This document shows positions 1-11,559 of a stretch of 64,000 nucleotides of DNA, one piece after another. The position numbers and the translations under genes are program-made. The first letter of the stretch is position 1. Each line of letters opens with the position of its first letter. The notes under the pieces are model-generated. The model saw nothing but the letters and a program-made list of their open reading frames with translations, was not told the origin of the DNA and did no database searches. The stretch is from Ianthella basta (taxonomy: Eukaryota > Porifera > Demospongiae > Verongiida > Ianthellidae), in contig OZ025872.1 in assembly GCA_964019415.1 (NCBI GenBank), positions 7,519,322 to 7,583,321 on the forward strand, read 5' to 3'.

Positions 1-12
1 AGAGCAAGCTAA

Positions 13-879
13 ATGAGTCTTTTGTTATCTGGCGTGCTACGTCTTTGGATGACCTTCAATGGGTGATCAAATTAGCCACAGAAGACAGTTTTTGCCCCTG
101 TGTATAGAGGCTGAGTGTTACTTTCAGCAAATTTCTTCATTGGTAAACTGAATGGAGGGTGAATCAGTTGCATATCATTAGTCAAACCCACAGACTCTGC
201 GCTGTTGGAGGCTGCTACATCACTTCTAAGCCTTACAAAGGACATGGCTATGGAAGGAAGTGTTTGACTTTGCTGTGGGAACAGCGACCATGTAGTGCAA
301 CATTTAGATGCAGGCTCTAGTGCAAATTAAAGAACACAATCAGAAGGAAGGATATCACCCTTGCTGGTTAGTAAAGGTGTATGGATTCACTGCTCCACAT
401 GCTAGCTGTCATTGTCAGTTGCTCAGATATTGCCAGTCAGCCAAGCTGACTTCAACAAGTTGTTTGAGTATAGTGCAGACATGCTGGGCACATCACAGGC
501 ATGCAAGTACCTCCTAGCTGCATGGTTGGCTCATCTGCATAAGAGCAGCTGGGTTGCCATTGGCAACACAGGCAAAGTGATTGGATACTTGACAATGAGT
601 AAAACTACTCGCTTTCCAGAGGATGGCTACTGTGTAGCCCCCTTCTTTGCTGATAGTGCCCCCATTGCTCGCAGCCTTCTTAAGATGGCAGTCAGCTTTG
701 CCAGTGCGGACAACCCAAGACATAATATTGCTATGGACATTCCAGCTGATTACAACTTGGAAGGTGTGAGCATTCCGGTAAATGAACATGAGGCCAAGCC
801 AGTTCTTGACTTATTATTCATGTCCAGAGAGGAAGTTACCGTCAAGAGTCTTAGCAAAGTGTTTGGCAATGCTAGTTAA
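13..879 (+). pseudogene. Decayed GNAT N-acetyltransferase (YitH/HolE-like two-domain type)
   Basis: Fragments of one acetyltransferase follow in order on the plus strand but in several frames. Seen: an N-terminal piece (about 13-108) reading ...VIWRATSLDDLQWVIKLA ending at an in-frame TAG; a piece reading FFIGKLNGG near 140-170; the acetyl-CoA loop region at about 208-300 with VGGCYITSKPYKGHGYGRK, whose KGHGYG fits the GNAT motif A R/Q-x-x-G-x-G/A; and an open C-terminal part (412-879) with VAPFFADSAPIARSLLK, typical of the second Acetyltransf_18 type domain. At least four frame changes and a stop separate them, and no splice sites explain the breaks, so the gene is dead. The open tail of about 155 codons could still be translated but lacks the acetyl-CoA site. 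Family assignment is from memory of motifs, fairly sure; substrate unknown. Confidence 0.7.
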
Positions 880-2326
880 CAACTCATGTGAAAGCAGGTG
901 TCTAAACTGAATACCTATTTCATTTGAATTGCATTCAATCATTTATTCATGCCACCTTGGGCATTTCTTTGTATTGTGGTATCCCTCCGTATAAAGGATC
1001 ACACAGAAAAATTATAGGACAAGTGCATGAGACACTGCCTGCTGTCCCAACCACACACAACTACTGTACAATGAACGTGCCACAACCATTAGCTGTTTCA
1101 GTGTGGACTTAGTACGTATATAGTGACTGCCTAAATCAATACATAATACGTGCATGGCATTGCTAAGCACAAAGTACTGTTGATGTGTAAGGATGATGGT
1201 GGTTGTGTCTGTATGTTGTACTATACATTGAAAGAGAAGTGTTGTGCATTCTTGTGCAGGGACTAAAACTGATGAACAAAACCCCACGAGGAAAGGCTGT
1301 TCACCATATGGTGCCAACCTTACTTCTAAGTGGAAATGTGGCTTCGTGTAGGAAGTGCACTCAACGTTTTTGGTATTTACTGTAGTTTGTTCTTATTTTT
1401 CTTCTCTATTTTCAGGTGCTGTAGTGTGCGTAGCTCACAGAAAAGGAATGAGGGGGAATAGCTAGATATATTACAACACTAGTACATTTCAAAGGGTTGC
1501 AATCCTTTCCTACACACTAGAAAACATTTTCGCAAGTTCTAATTACAGATACCTCCAAATGTGGAGATCATTGAAATTGCACTAAATTTACAAATTAAGC
1601 TGGTACGGTCAGTTCCAAGGCATGTCGAGCAGCACTGTTCCAGACTCATTATTTTCAAACTTCATCTCTCTCACATTTCAGGAAACTAGTGTATCCCTGG
1701 TACACTAGTGGAAAACAGAGAATGCCAGAATAACGATAAAATAGCAAAGTCCCTTGTGCAGTAACAGCTCTTGCTATGGTATGCTTCTGTGCAGAAATGC
1801 TTCAAATGAAACAAAGGGGAGTAGGCATACTGACAATCAACCCAAAAGTTATGCGTAATTGCTTCCTTGAACAAACTAATCAGCTGATTAAAGAGGTGCT
1901 TAAGAATAACTCAAAGACAGTTGTAAACTTGCTATACACCCACTGAGGTGAGCCTGCATTAGTTAATGGGACCTGGACTACTTTACCTTTTCCGCCATGA
2001 AGGAGGCCACATCATCTGGCCAAGATGTTGGCAATCAATGCTTATAAGGCTGGTACACAGAGAAAGCTTGTTGAAATGAGTAGAACTGAGAAGCCTACTC
2101 TCCAACTTCAGTCATACCCAATATTTCAACATAACAATAGCTGCATGAATTTTGGATTCAGCTATGATTTACATCACGATTCCTTCTCATAAGAGCAAAC
2201 TAATACAATTGAGCACATGCCCAGTATACAGTAAGACTATTTTAAAAGGCAATAAAGCAAGGTGCAGGGGCAATTTCCTCTGGTGCTAGCAAGATTTGCC
2301 TTTGCTCCTCCCACTCATACTACTGA
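880..2326. other. Gene-poor stretch
   Basis: No coding region with convincing composition, splice sites or domain was found on either strand. The open frames here are short and of random character. Sequence is AT-rich with no obvious repeat above about 30 bp apart from the element that begins at its right edge. Confidence 0.5.
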
Positions 2327-2779
2327 GTAGTTTAGCCGCTAGCCCCTACTTTGTCACCGCACACAGGGGCGGAAGAAAAGTAGGGTCTAGCAGAATGTGT
2401 AAATTCCACACCTCGCAATGAGCGCACTACCAGGCGTTTATTAAGAACATCGATTACGAACAACGTCGACAAATAATACTCAGTAACGAGGGAAAAACGA
2501 TGCCCAGAGGGTGGTGAATGTCTTCACATAGGCTTTCCTCGAGGATTGCTGGCTCCATAGCCTGCAGCGAATGAATTATTGTCTCGGTTACTACTGTCAC
2601 CCTCTCTCTACTTTGGCACAATAAGCACCGGGTGTCTCCATAACTGCTGCTGTGATCTGAAGCAGCAGCGATCTCATTGATCAGTGCAAGGTGTGGAATT
2701 TACACATTCTGCTAGACCCTACTTTTCTTCCGCCCCGGCGTGTGATGACAAAGTAGGGGCTAGCGGCTAGACTAACTAC
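2327..2779. mobile_element. Foldback/MITE-like element with ~93-bp terminal inverted repeats
   Basis: Positions 2327-2418 reappear as the reverse complement at about 2685-2779 with only a handful of mismatches. Both arms hold the segment GCCGCTAGCCCCTACTTTGT and, inward, GGCGGAAGAAAAGTAGGGTC. The ~265-bp interior has no transposase-like frame and is richer in CpG than the flanks. Long arms, short interior and no coding capacity fit a non-autonomous foldback or MITE element; the superfamily cannot be named and no clear target-site duplication was identified. Confidence 0.75.
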
Positions 2780-4600
2780 CGAGATACAGAGCCCATCTCC
2801 TTGACAACGCATGCATGTATGTAATGACATGCACTGTGTACGATATACTGTACATGGTGAGATGGTAAGATGTGCACTGTGGATGGATTCAGAATGTTTT
2901 CTACTGGGTGTGTGCCCTTGATCTATTTCAGGAGCTGGAGGGAAATGTGCCAGTTGGAGGGAATACATGCATGCATTGTAAAGCAAACTGGCTACCCTGA
3001 ACTAAGTGCAAACACCCAGTGTGAAGCACTCATACGTAATTATAATTTGACACACAGTATATGACATATGCATTACCATATACAGTATGTCATAAAGAGA
3101 ACATGTCAACACGCATTGCCAGGCACACAGCCACTTTGTCCCATAGACTAATAATGTGTGTAGCAGTACAGAGGAGAGTGTGTCTGAATCGTCACAGGTG
3201 AGAGGTAATTACTCCTAGCCTCCTTGCACCACTGTTCTGTGAGGAAAAGGATTCTGTACTAATGCAAAGTGGAATCCAGTATTAGTGTTCATGCAACCGT
3301 CTTTATGTTGGGACAGAATAGGTACGTATACAGGTCATTCAGGTGTGCTGACACAGGCTCTCCTCATTGCATGGATATTAGGTTTGTTGCTTCTTCAAGT
3401 ACATATAATCATGCATCCTTGAGGACACATATTCATTTAAGGTACCTGCCTTTGTTCAAAGAAGCATTATGCACAAAAGATATGCTTTCTCCCCTTGGTT
3501 TTTTCAGACAAGAAAGCTGAACAGTAATCGTTTGTGTGGGAGTGTTACACCATTTCAATAATGTAGTCCTTTCTTCTGTAATGTCATTATTTGATTCCAC
3601 TATTCTGTACATCATTTTAGAAGTGCCACAATATGTAGCCTGGTTGTTTACGCACCCCTAGGCACATCTGCCCTATAACTTCAATGCCTTGCAATATTGC
3701 ATGCCTGTATGTTCAGTTGAATACTGTCAATAACACAAGGCATTTGGCATCAGGGTGAGTCAGTGTACAAAGGGGACTGCAGAGAGTGAGAATATATTCT
3801 GTTCCTTTCAATGATACTCCTTCTGGAGTGGAGCTGGAGTGTACATAGCTTAACATACTTGCACACATAACAACAAATAATGAGTACTTGCATATGATGG
3901 ATGTAACTTGATAACATGCATTGCATATGCTGCAACACCTGAGGTGATTTTCCTTGACATGACTGAAGTCAAATCATTGATGCAACTTTAAGGGCAGTAT
4001 TTAGTACTAGAAACACTCATTCTCTATCAACCTATGGCCAGCTCTTTCTCCCTGGCTGTCAGGGAGGGGCCACGGATAGGAGAGAGCGTTTCTCTAGATG
4101 CCCTTTCTGTGAGCTACAGTCTGGTTAGTTCAGCATGAAATACAGTATGCTTGCTCAAGAAATTTAAATCACCTCTACTCCAAACCCTACCATTAATCAG
4201 CACATTTGCACAGAACAGTAAAGTGCTGAGCTGGCAGATCTCATGACACAAAAATTATGAGAAACAATCTTCATAACCCAATGTGTATCCTCCAATCAGT
4301 ACCCATAGTCCTTCACATAGAGCCTAGTGCTCACTTCCGCTACTGTCAGGGATAAAAATTAATAGAGAAAGCGTAGAGTGCATTAATTCTGGCCACTGGA
4401 CAACTTCATGATTACACAATTTCTCGTTGTACATAACATCCTTGCAGTCTTGGTGCACTGCAGCACCAGTTTGCACTTGGCACTGCACATGGGTCAGGCA
4501 ATGCCACATGCAGGTCTGCCATATTGCAACTACTGTATGTGAACAGGATTGTTCCACAAGTGTCTGGTGCTGAGAACACTTTGTACAAATGAGGACTGAT
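2780..4600. other. Gene-poor stretch
   Basis: No supported gene. Open frames are short, lack initiation or splice context and resemble random translation. Low-complexity AT-rich DNA with scattered TACGTA and CATGCATG palindromes. Confidence 0.5.
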
Positions 4601-4604
4601 CCTA

Positions 4605-4770
4605 AGAAGCGGAATCGATCAACTGATTGCAGGACGTTTCAGTCTCATAGGCCTTCGGTAGCAGCATACAATACAGGCCTTTGTCAGCTTTTGTTAAATG
4701 TTTTGTACGCAGCTGCCAAAAGCCTACGAATCCAAAAGTCCTGTAATCAGTTGATTGATTGACTCTACTA
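4605..4770. mobile_element. MITE-like imperfect inverted repeat
   Basis: The left end (GATCAACTGATTGCAGGAC, about 4616) is an imperfect reverse complement of the right end (GTCCTGTAATCAGTTGATTG, about 4738). The inside carries a module GACGTTTC...TAGGCCTTCG followed by GTCAGCT and GCAGCTGCC. A related module recurs at 43645-43730, so this looks like a dispersed short non-autonomous element. Transposon family not assigned. Confidence 0.45.
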
Positions 4771-6090
4771 CGTCTCAGCTCATGATCAATTATTATAGTT
4801 GAACAAGGTACATATGTAGCATAGAGGCTCTATGACATTAACACTGTGTATTTATATACAGTGCAAGTTACAATATCAGAATACACACATGGCAGGTAGA
4901 CCATGAACACTAGGCAGCAGTTTACAGATGCTACAGGGAGTTACCATTGACTTTACGTGTTGTGTAGCTCATTTCAGTGTGACATTCAGTGATTGGATAT
5001 GAACAGACAAGTGCTGAATTAGGTGACACTTCAAGGGTACAAAGTTTACAAACACATTCAACAAGCCTGCAAAAGAGCCACATTGAGATATAGCAGTACA
5101 GGCAGTGGGGCAGTGGAGGAGACAGAAGTGAACACCTGAGGACTACCCAGTACTATTGGTGAGTACACTGAATTGACATTATGCCTGCTGTACATTGGAG
5201 CCATCCACTCCATTACTCCCACTGCTTCAGGCTGGTTGCTGAAAGCCTTTACAGTTACAAAGTTGTAAAGAGAGGAGCACACTGTTTTCTTACAAATGTG
5301 CACTAGGCTAATACAATATACGCTGTTGAGTTGTACAGGGCACTGGCAGAATTGCACAGTTATGGGTGTCTTGTGAATGGTATGCAGTACAAGAAGAACT
5401 TAGTGCAATTCCTACAGACTCAAACACTCCAAGTGTTGTCACAATGTTACACTACGTCTATTCCTTTATCAACAACTTGGAACTGGCTTCACAGTCACAC
5501 TTGACCACTGTGCAGCACTAGTGTCCCTCACAGGTGAGCACAATGCAATACCTTAGAAAGGCTGGCATTGTCTACCATCTGAAGGGTGTGCACAACATGG
5601 AACACTTCACAGTGCTATATACTAACAAGGCACAGCTTCCATACTTTGAGTACGTAGTCATGGTGCTGCACACAACATACCATCTTGTGTGGTTAGTAGG
5701 CATGTCTGGCTGGACAGGGCAGTAGAATAACATCCTCCTCAATTTACCATGTCCACTGGCAGATTTTGGGAAGGAGGCAGCTTTTGACAGTCCATGGAGT
5801 TAGCTCTCATACACACATACACTCATGCTCTATACATACATACCAGTGTTCAATCTACTGGGGAGGGGGGGGGGGGGGGGGGCTTCTCCAAACACTTCAG
5901 CTACCTCCATGAACTGACTGTCAATTACTGCAAAAACTGTCATAAATGTGACTTTTGCCTCTCAGATTTGATCAGAAGAGATCTTAGAGAGCATAAATCT
6001 GAACTATCTTTTGAGGGCATGATTCCAGTCCCCCTTTGGAGGCATATCCTCTGGGCTACTACATCTAAGTATGAATCTTAGACAGAACCT
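4771..6090. other. Gene-poor stretch with poly-G tract
   Basis: No supported gene. A run of about 20 G bases lies near 5863-5882, followed by CTTCTCCAAA. A similar G-run followed by CTTCCCAAAA occurs at about 38503-38528, suggesting the same dispersed repeat or a shared G-quadruplex-prone sequence. Confidence 0.5.
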
Positions 6091-6098
6091 ACACATAT

Positions 6099-6099
<1 letters not shown>

Positions 6100-6173
<74 letters not shown>

Positions 6174-6221
6174 ACACACAACACACACACACACCACACA
6201 CACATACGCACACACACACAC
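6100..6221. repeat. (CA)n microsatellite
   Basis: About 120 bp of nearly pure CA dinucleotide with a few CCA/ACA interruptions at the right side. The His-Thr and Cys-Val open frames across it on both strands are repeat artefacts. Confidence 0.97.
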
Positions 6222-7223
6222 AGAACCAAACCAATCAGTACGAATGTTATACAGCAGTTGCCTTCAAAATTTGACCACGACCACAGTACCAATACTTTAA
6301 CCCTTTAAATACCAATTTACACAACTGGTCAGAAAGGGTTAATCATGAGAGCCTGCTATGGCGACACAAGGTCTAGCAAGGTTAGCGGGATTCTGCCTGA
6401 TGCCATACAGTGAAGTGTTAGCAGTCTACAGCGGTTGCAACCTGTTTACTGCGGTTGACTCTTCCTACAAAGGTTTATGGAATTCATAGAAAAGGGGAGG
6501 GACTCAGCACGGCCCACTGCGTTCCATTTGTCATGAATATCAATCCTCCGCTACTGTATGACCATATTTGGTCACAAAAGAGCATCTAGTATTTAATACA
6601 GATGGACATACATATGTACATGTATAAATATAGTACTAGATTCTAGGAATGATTCTATACTATATTGCTGCTGCAATAGAAAGTGGGCTTGAATGAAGTA
6701 TCAAGATATGAAAGTGTTTCAGTATTACTGTACAATACAATGTCAAACCCCTCCCACACAGCAACCAGCTGTTGTTCCTGCGGTCAATAAGTATCCTCTC
6801 CTGGACAGCCTGGCGTCAGAAGGTTCTAGGGCTGCTGTTAGGAGGCGTACCCCCACTCTACGTCACTACTCCAGGACACGTGATCACACAACAGGGATTT
6901 CCTCTTACTGGCAGAAACAGTGAACACGAACCCTACAATGAACAAAATACTGGTAAGCTATATGGCGTGTGTGATAAAACAAACCAGAGATGTCTGTGGG
7001 CTCCTTGGCAGGTAGGACACAAATAAGCTCAGCAGCAGGATACTACAGAGGGCAGGACAGTTAATAATACTTACAGACTGTGTAGCCAGTAGAGCCAGAG
7101 AGTTACTGGTTTGTTGTCTTAGTACTACTGGGATCCTGAACAGCCAGGCTCCATTATAAGATACCAAATAAGCTTTGGAGGTGGCAGTAAACATGGTCAC
7201 TCTGTTAATTCCTTGCCACACAG
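6222..7223. other. No supported coding gene; possible 5-prime untranslated exons of the next gene
   Basis: No domain-bearing frame. An open frame near 6772-6950 runs into a good donor (ACTG|GTAAGC at 6953), so a 5-prime exon of the zinc-finger gene starting at 7249 could lie here, but this is speculative. Confidence 0.35.
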
Positions 7224-7248
7224 AGGGACAACAGCCGTGACTACTAAC

Positions 7249-7968
7249 ATGGCTGAAAAGGTAAAACTACAGAGATAGTGTACTATACATCAAATACAGT
7301 AGAGAACATGTGAAATTATATAAAATATATGTTCACAGATCTGCTAAAGATGTAATTTTATTATCCCACACACAAACTCGTGTATGAGTATACATAGTGT
7401 GTGCTTATTGCTGTTCTCATTGCTCATACAGAATGAAAACATAGATGGAGTACAGGGTCTGCTAAACAATGTAAGCAGACAGTGTGTCACACACACAGGC
7501 AGCACCAGAGGCTCACTACTGTTGTACGACTAGATGTGCCATTTACTGTACACTTCCTCCACTATCCCTTCAGGAGCGCAAGGTAGACAACGTCACTGGT
7601 ACTGTACAGTACACGCACAATGACATTCACAGTGAGGCACATACAGAGGTGAGTTGACAGAGACAAGTGAGAAGGCCTACAACTGCTACTCAGTATGTAG
7701 TGTCACAGCAGTGGATGTGTACACATCCATCAGTGCATGTTATGGCACACAGCAACTGCCCTGTGTATTGTCTTTCCATCTTTCTCAGACATTCCACAAA
7801 GTGTGCCCCATTTGCAACAAGTGTATGTCTCAGACAGTTACAATAAAGTATGATGAATGTGGTTGTGTTGAACGGGTGTGCAGTGATTGTGATGGTAAAT
7901 TACTGCAGTTAGGGAATGTCTTTTGCCACCTTCATGGCTTAAGTAAAAGAAAGAAACTTTCCAAATGA
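7249..7968 (+). CDS. Small Cys-rich zinc-finger protein, array member 1 (4 coding exons)
   Basis: Predicted 101-aa protein from exons 7249-7260, 7432-7470, 7574-7648 and 7789-7968. All three introns are GT-AG and phase 0: donors GTAAAA, GTAAGC, GTGAGT; acceptors CATACAG, CTTCAG, TCTCAG. The first exon contributes only MAEK after an untranslated part that starts after an acceptor at 7223. Exons 2-3 encode a polar, cysteine-free leader. Exon 4 holds the finger: CPIC, then C-x-C, then CSDC and finally CHLH, that is C-x2-C-x15-C-x-C-x5-C-x2-C-x12-C-x2-H, followed by the basic tail SKRKKLSK. Eight ligands in this order suggest a RING/ZZ-like two-zinc cross-brace fold (inference). No signal peptide or membrane segment. 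First member of a plus-strand array reaching 31.1 kb. Function unknown. Confidence 0.7.
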
Positions 7969-8451
7969 CCACTTCCTCATTTGCTCTTGTAAACTGCTGA
8001 AATCTGTCATTATGTATGATGTACATGTATGAATGCTGTGCTGTTACTTATGCATGTGTTATCAATGTGTAATGTTGATGCTCTAAGTTTCAAAAAGATT
8101 GAGTATGTGACAAGCTAAGCATGCTCAATCTGCCCACACTGCTGCCACTCTACAGAGATAATCCAATAACAGTCTAGCATCAGTGAAGTGAGCAAGCCAT
8201 GTCATAAGTCACAAACTTTGAAGTATGCATGGATTGAAAGGTCTTGCTGTTGAAATGCCAATTAGCATTCCATATGAAGCACCACAAAGATCGTATACAG
8301 TAGGCGTACATGTGAATACACATTATGTGACACTAGAGTGATGTGCCAAATGTGTAAGACATACAGTGGTAAGACGCATATAGTGTAGATCCTAGGTTGT
8401 AACTTGTGCAAGTCTTCAGCATTCCCACAGCTCATACAGCCAATGGAGCTA

Positions 8452-8594
8452 CACATAGCTACATCCTCACTTGTGGTGTACCCACACTTCCACAATGAAG
8501 AAACAATTCATTGTGCCTCAACAAGCTTAACCAAGATCACACTACTCCATCCACCGCCGATCATATATAGCCTTCTCTCCCTGCTGCTGTCTCA
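8452..8594. repeat. ~143-bp dispersed direct repeat, copy 1
   Basis: Nearly identical to 9558-9699, including the stretch ACTTGTGGTGTACCCACACT and a TATATAG motif in ACCGCCGATCATATATAG. The second copy sits inside an intron between the two finger exons of the next gene; this copy lies upstream of that gene. Probably a small duplication or mobile element. Confidence 0.8.
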
Positions 8595-9320
8595 TACGTA
8601 CGTATGTACTACACACTACACAGGGGCACAGGGGACTCATTCTATTCAACTTGTAAGTGTAAGTAAAAACCTTTGCAAACTTACAGAACCACTACACTGA
8701 ACTGATGCAGTTAAACCTATTCATTACGTGAATGACACGGAAGGTGAGACTAAGGTAAGCATTCACAGTGAGCCTACCAAAATGTACTCACTATAGCTAT
8801 GAAAGTGTACAAAACTGGAATTCCTGCACTGTACAGAAACTATATTGTAACACACTGTAGGAAATAGTACTGTATGAGGGAGTACTAAACCACAACTCAA
8901 CACGTCATCACACACACGTGCAGTGTCACAGGTTCCTAGAAATAGACGGAGGCACTTGTAAGAAAGAACCCAAAGTGAAAGATTAGTTAACCTTGCTGAG
9001 AAAGTGCAGAAAGGAGTGAAGGCAAAGAGATTCCTGTTGGAATATGTACGTAAGCATGCCTGCTACTCAGATCCAGAGATTGAAGGCTACCAGTGAAAAT
9101 CATTACTCTTCTAATCCTATTTTTTCAGCTAAGTTGGCAGTCTCTGAAGCTAACTCTACAATATGCCTGTACGTATCTCTGCTGCACTTAATTATGAGCA
9201 CACACACTTCAGCCCTAAACCCAATCATACACAACTGTATTCACACACTACCTGACACAGCAGTGATGTGGACCCACACACTGTACATCTATGTACTACG
9301 TACACTTTCATCCTGTTCAG

Positions 9321-9956
9321 AAGTGCAAGTTCTGTGGATGGCAGATCTCATCTGTAGTTCAAAGACAATTTGAGTGTGGTGATGTCTACTGGGTTTGTTA
9401 TGAGTGTGCTAATGTTCCAATATGCAGAAGGCATTACATGCAGAGAGATTCAGAACTAAACAATGCTCTGGTAAGAAACTATAAATCACACAGTAAATTT
9501 CTGCTGCTGTAAGACTCAGTCTACGTATGTCATGCCTTTGACTTGATAGAGAGCAAGCACATAGCTACATACATCCTCACTTGTGGTGTACCCACACTTC
9601 CACAAATGAGGAAACAATTCATTGTGCCTCAACAAGCTCAACCACACTCCTCCATCCACCGCCGATCATATATAGCCTTCTCTCCCTGCTGCTGTCTCAA
9701 CTCATTTAAAAGTAAACATAATGTCTTGTGGTAAACACTGTACCTCCCCGTGCAGGTCGAGTCCAATTGTGCTTTCTGTGGATACTATCAGACAACTACG
9801 TACAGCTTCAAGTGTGGATACAGCAGCTGTGATAGGCAACTGTGCAAGTGGTGTGTTACTGAGATAGTGTGTCCCATCCACCCCTCCAGTGGAGTAACAA
9901 AGAGAGATCAGAAGAAGGGAGATGACAGAGGAGCATTGCCAGTAGTGAAGTTCTAG
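9321..9956 (+). CDS. Two-finger Cys-rich protein, array member 2 (3-prime exons)
   Basis: Two exons are clear: 9321-9470 (50 codons) and 9756-9956 (66 codons plus stop), joined in phase 0 by a GT-AG intron (donor GTAAGA, acceptor CCGTGCAG). Each exon encodes one finger. The first has CKFC, an FECG turn, CYEC and CRRH; the second has CAFC, FKCG...C, CKWC and CPIH, then a basic tail TKRDQKKGDD. Earlier exons are likely: a frame ending ...RFLLEY at 9045 before GTACGT and one ending ...DTEGETK at 8755 before GTAAGC, both phase 0, but their starts could not be fixed, so the N-terminus is incomplete here. The one-exon-per-finger layout matches members at 25135-25705 and 30670-31117. Role unknown; zinc binding is inferred from ligand spacing. 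Confidence 0.65.
9558..9699. repeat. ~143-bp dispersed direct repeat, copy 2 (intronic)
   Basis: Second copy of the repeat at 8452-8594, located in the intron between the two finger exons of array member 2. It differs by a few substitutions and small indels. Confidence 0.8.
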
Positions 9957-9985
9957 TTAGACACTGTATCGGATTAAAGTTAGTC

Positions 9986-10430
9986 ATGGCACAAATACTC
10001 AAAGCATGCCTGCCTACTGCTGTAGCACACCATGTGATTCTTGCTACAGGTGGTGTGCTAAGTCATTGCCTCAAAGTATATCCTTGTAGGGGGAGTACCC
10101 ATTCAGGCAGCTGCCAAACAAATGCACCTACTGCCCAGTTGCATTCGCTTTGCCACAAAATGATACAACACCAAGTGAATGTACGTATCTTCACTGTACA
10201 GAGGAGTGCATATTGGTGCGTATACCTGCACACAATGCAGCTTCAAAACTGCTAGAGATACAGGGTGGTGCATCTGCAAGTCTTCGGTGACAATGCAAAA
10301 ATCTACTTACAGTAGAAGAAACCTGCTACCTGTAACAACAGTAATAAGCAGGCTGGGCCATACACATTCCCTCTGTGCTGGAGGAAGGCTCAGCAAACTT
10401 CTTTTGCTAGTTATATAGTAGGTCTAATGG
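9986..10430 (+). pseudogene. Possible degenerate Cys-rich unit
   Basis: Between two clear array members this stretch translates into cysteine-bearing pieces (a KCTYC motif near 10120 and CTQC near 10218) in different frames without the normal finger order or tail. It may be a decayed unit of the array or chance. Low confidence; no start, splice or stop can be defended. Confidence 0.25.
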
Positions 10431-11136
10431 CATGGTGCACACATGCTGCAGAAACAAGTTAGGTGGGAATACAGCTAAAGGAGCACTTATAAACTACAGA
10501 AACAATGTAAAAACAAGTTGCACAGTGCTCCTACAAACAGAATGGATGCCAACATTATCGGTTGAGAGAGGTTACTGGTAGTGAATTCTACAGGTCAATA
10601 TGCACTTACTGTATCACGAGGTGATGAATGGTGATTGCACAATATTGCACTCTTAAGTCTATTCATAAGCCATAACGTAATGCAGGGAGGACCTCCCTGA
10701 TTAACCACAAACGGCTCACACCAAAGAAGGCCTAGCGGACACAGACGGCAAATACCCAGGTACAGAAGGAACACCCTGGTGAAGTAACTTTAGGTGGAAT
10801 AGCCCACAACAAAGTAACACTAAGCACTGTACTCTTTTCCATAGAATCACTCTGACAGGATATACAGAGAACTCCAACAGAACATGCCTGTACGTAGGTA
10901 CCAGCATTCTGTCAATTCACCTATTACTAATGTAAATATCCAATTCAAAAGGTTGGGGCGGGGTGTGGGTGGGGGAGGAGGAATTGGGTGGAGGGATGGG
11001 GTAGGGGATGGGGTGGGGGATGTTCAGAGTACATCTCAGTCAGTTGGTAAAAAAGAGTAACACATCTTGGTGTATCAGCCAGTGACAGCTAATTCCCTAT
11101 TTCATAACACTTTTGTATTGCTCTTGGATGCTACAG

Positions 11137-11292
11137 AGTTGTGAGTGCTGTGGAGAAACCGTCACCAGCAGGCTGGTGCAGTTTGTCTGTGGCTGCTTCT
11201 ACTACCTGTGCTGCTGCTGTGTTTGCAAGGATGACACACTCTGCTGCATACATCAAGATTCATGCCCATGCAAAAAGTACAAACAGTACTGA
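11137..11292 (+). CDS. Cys-rich finger terminal exon, array member 3
   Basis: After a good acceptor (GATGCTACAG) an open frame of 51 codons runs to TGA. It has CECC, FVCGC, a run CCCC then C, CCIH and a final CPCKKYKQY, so the family order C-x2-C ... C-x-C ... C-x2-C ... C-x2-H is present, with extra cysteines. There is no usable ATG in the exon, so it needs an upstream exon; a candidate lies around 10886 (ATGCCTGTACG...), present also in the duplicate at 14633, but its splice donor is not clear. The same exon is deleted from the duplicated segment at 14.4-15.9 kb. Function unknown. Confidence 0.55.
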   Translation, partial: SCECCGETVTSRLVQFVCGCFYYLCCCCVCKDDTLCCIHQDSCPCKKYKQY

Positions 11293-11559
11293 ATGAGGCT
11301 TTAAATGGTGACAGTAGTGATAGTACTGGCCACACACAACACTTGCAAGTGCTGCTTGGGAACCATGAAACTGTAGTAGATTGATTCCATATTAATTGTT
11401 CAAGTGTGTTCACACTCAAGGGAATCCAGGAGCCAACCCACAGTGAGGAATAGCATGTGGTGCTTTAGTTGCTATCCAAGAATGGAACACTAGAGGTTAA
11501 AGGTGCTCTGGGTATCAACCGGAGGACAATGGAGGTTAGGAGTCAGTCCTGAGTAAGTA

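Noticed and set aside
6004-6300. Overlapping His-Thr and Cys-Val open frames
   Set aside because: They are translations of the (CA)n/(GT)n tract; the same holds for frames at 48236-48622, 57302-57824 (repeat part), 60302-60659 and 63369-63722.
11162-11419. Minus-strand 85-codon frame rich in Cys and Ser
   Set aside because: Shadow of the finger exon 11137-11292 on the other strand; no promoter, splice or domain support.
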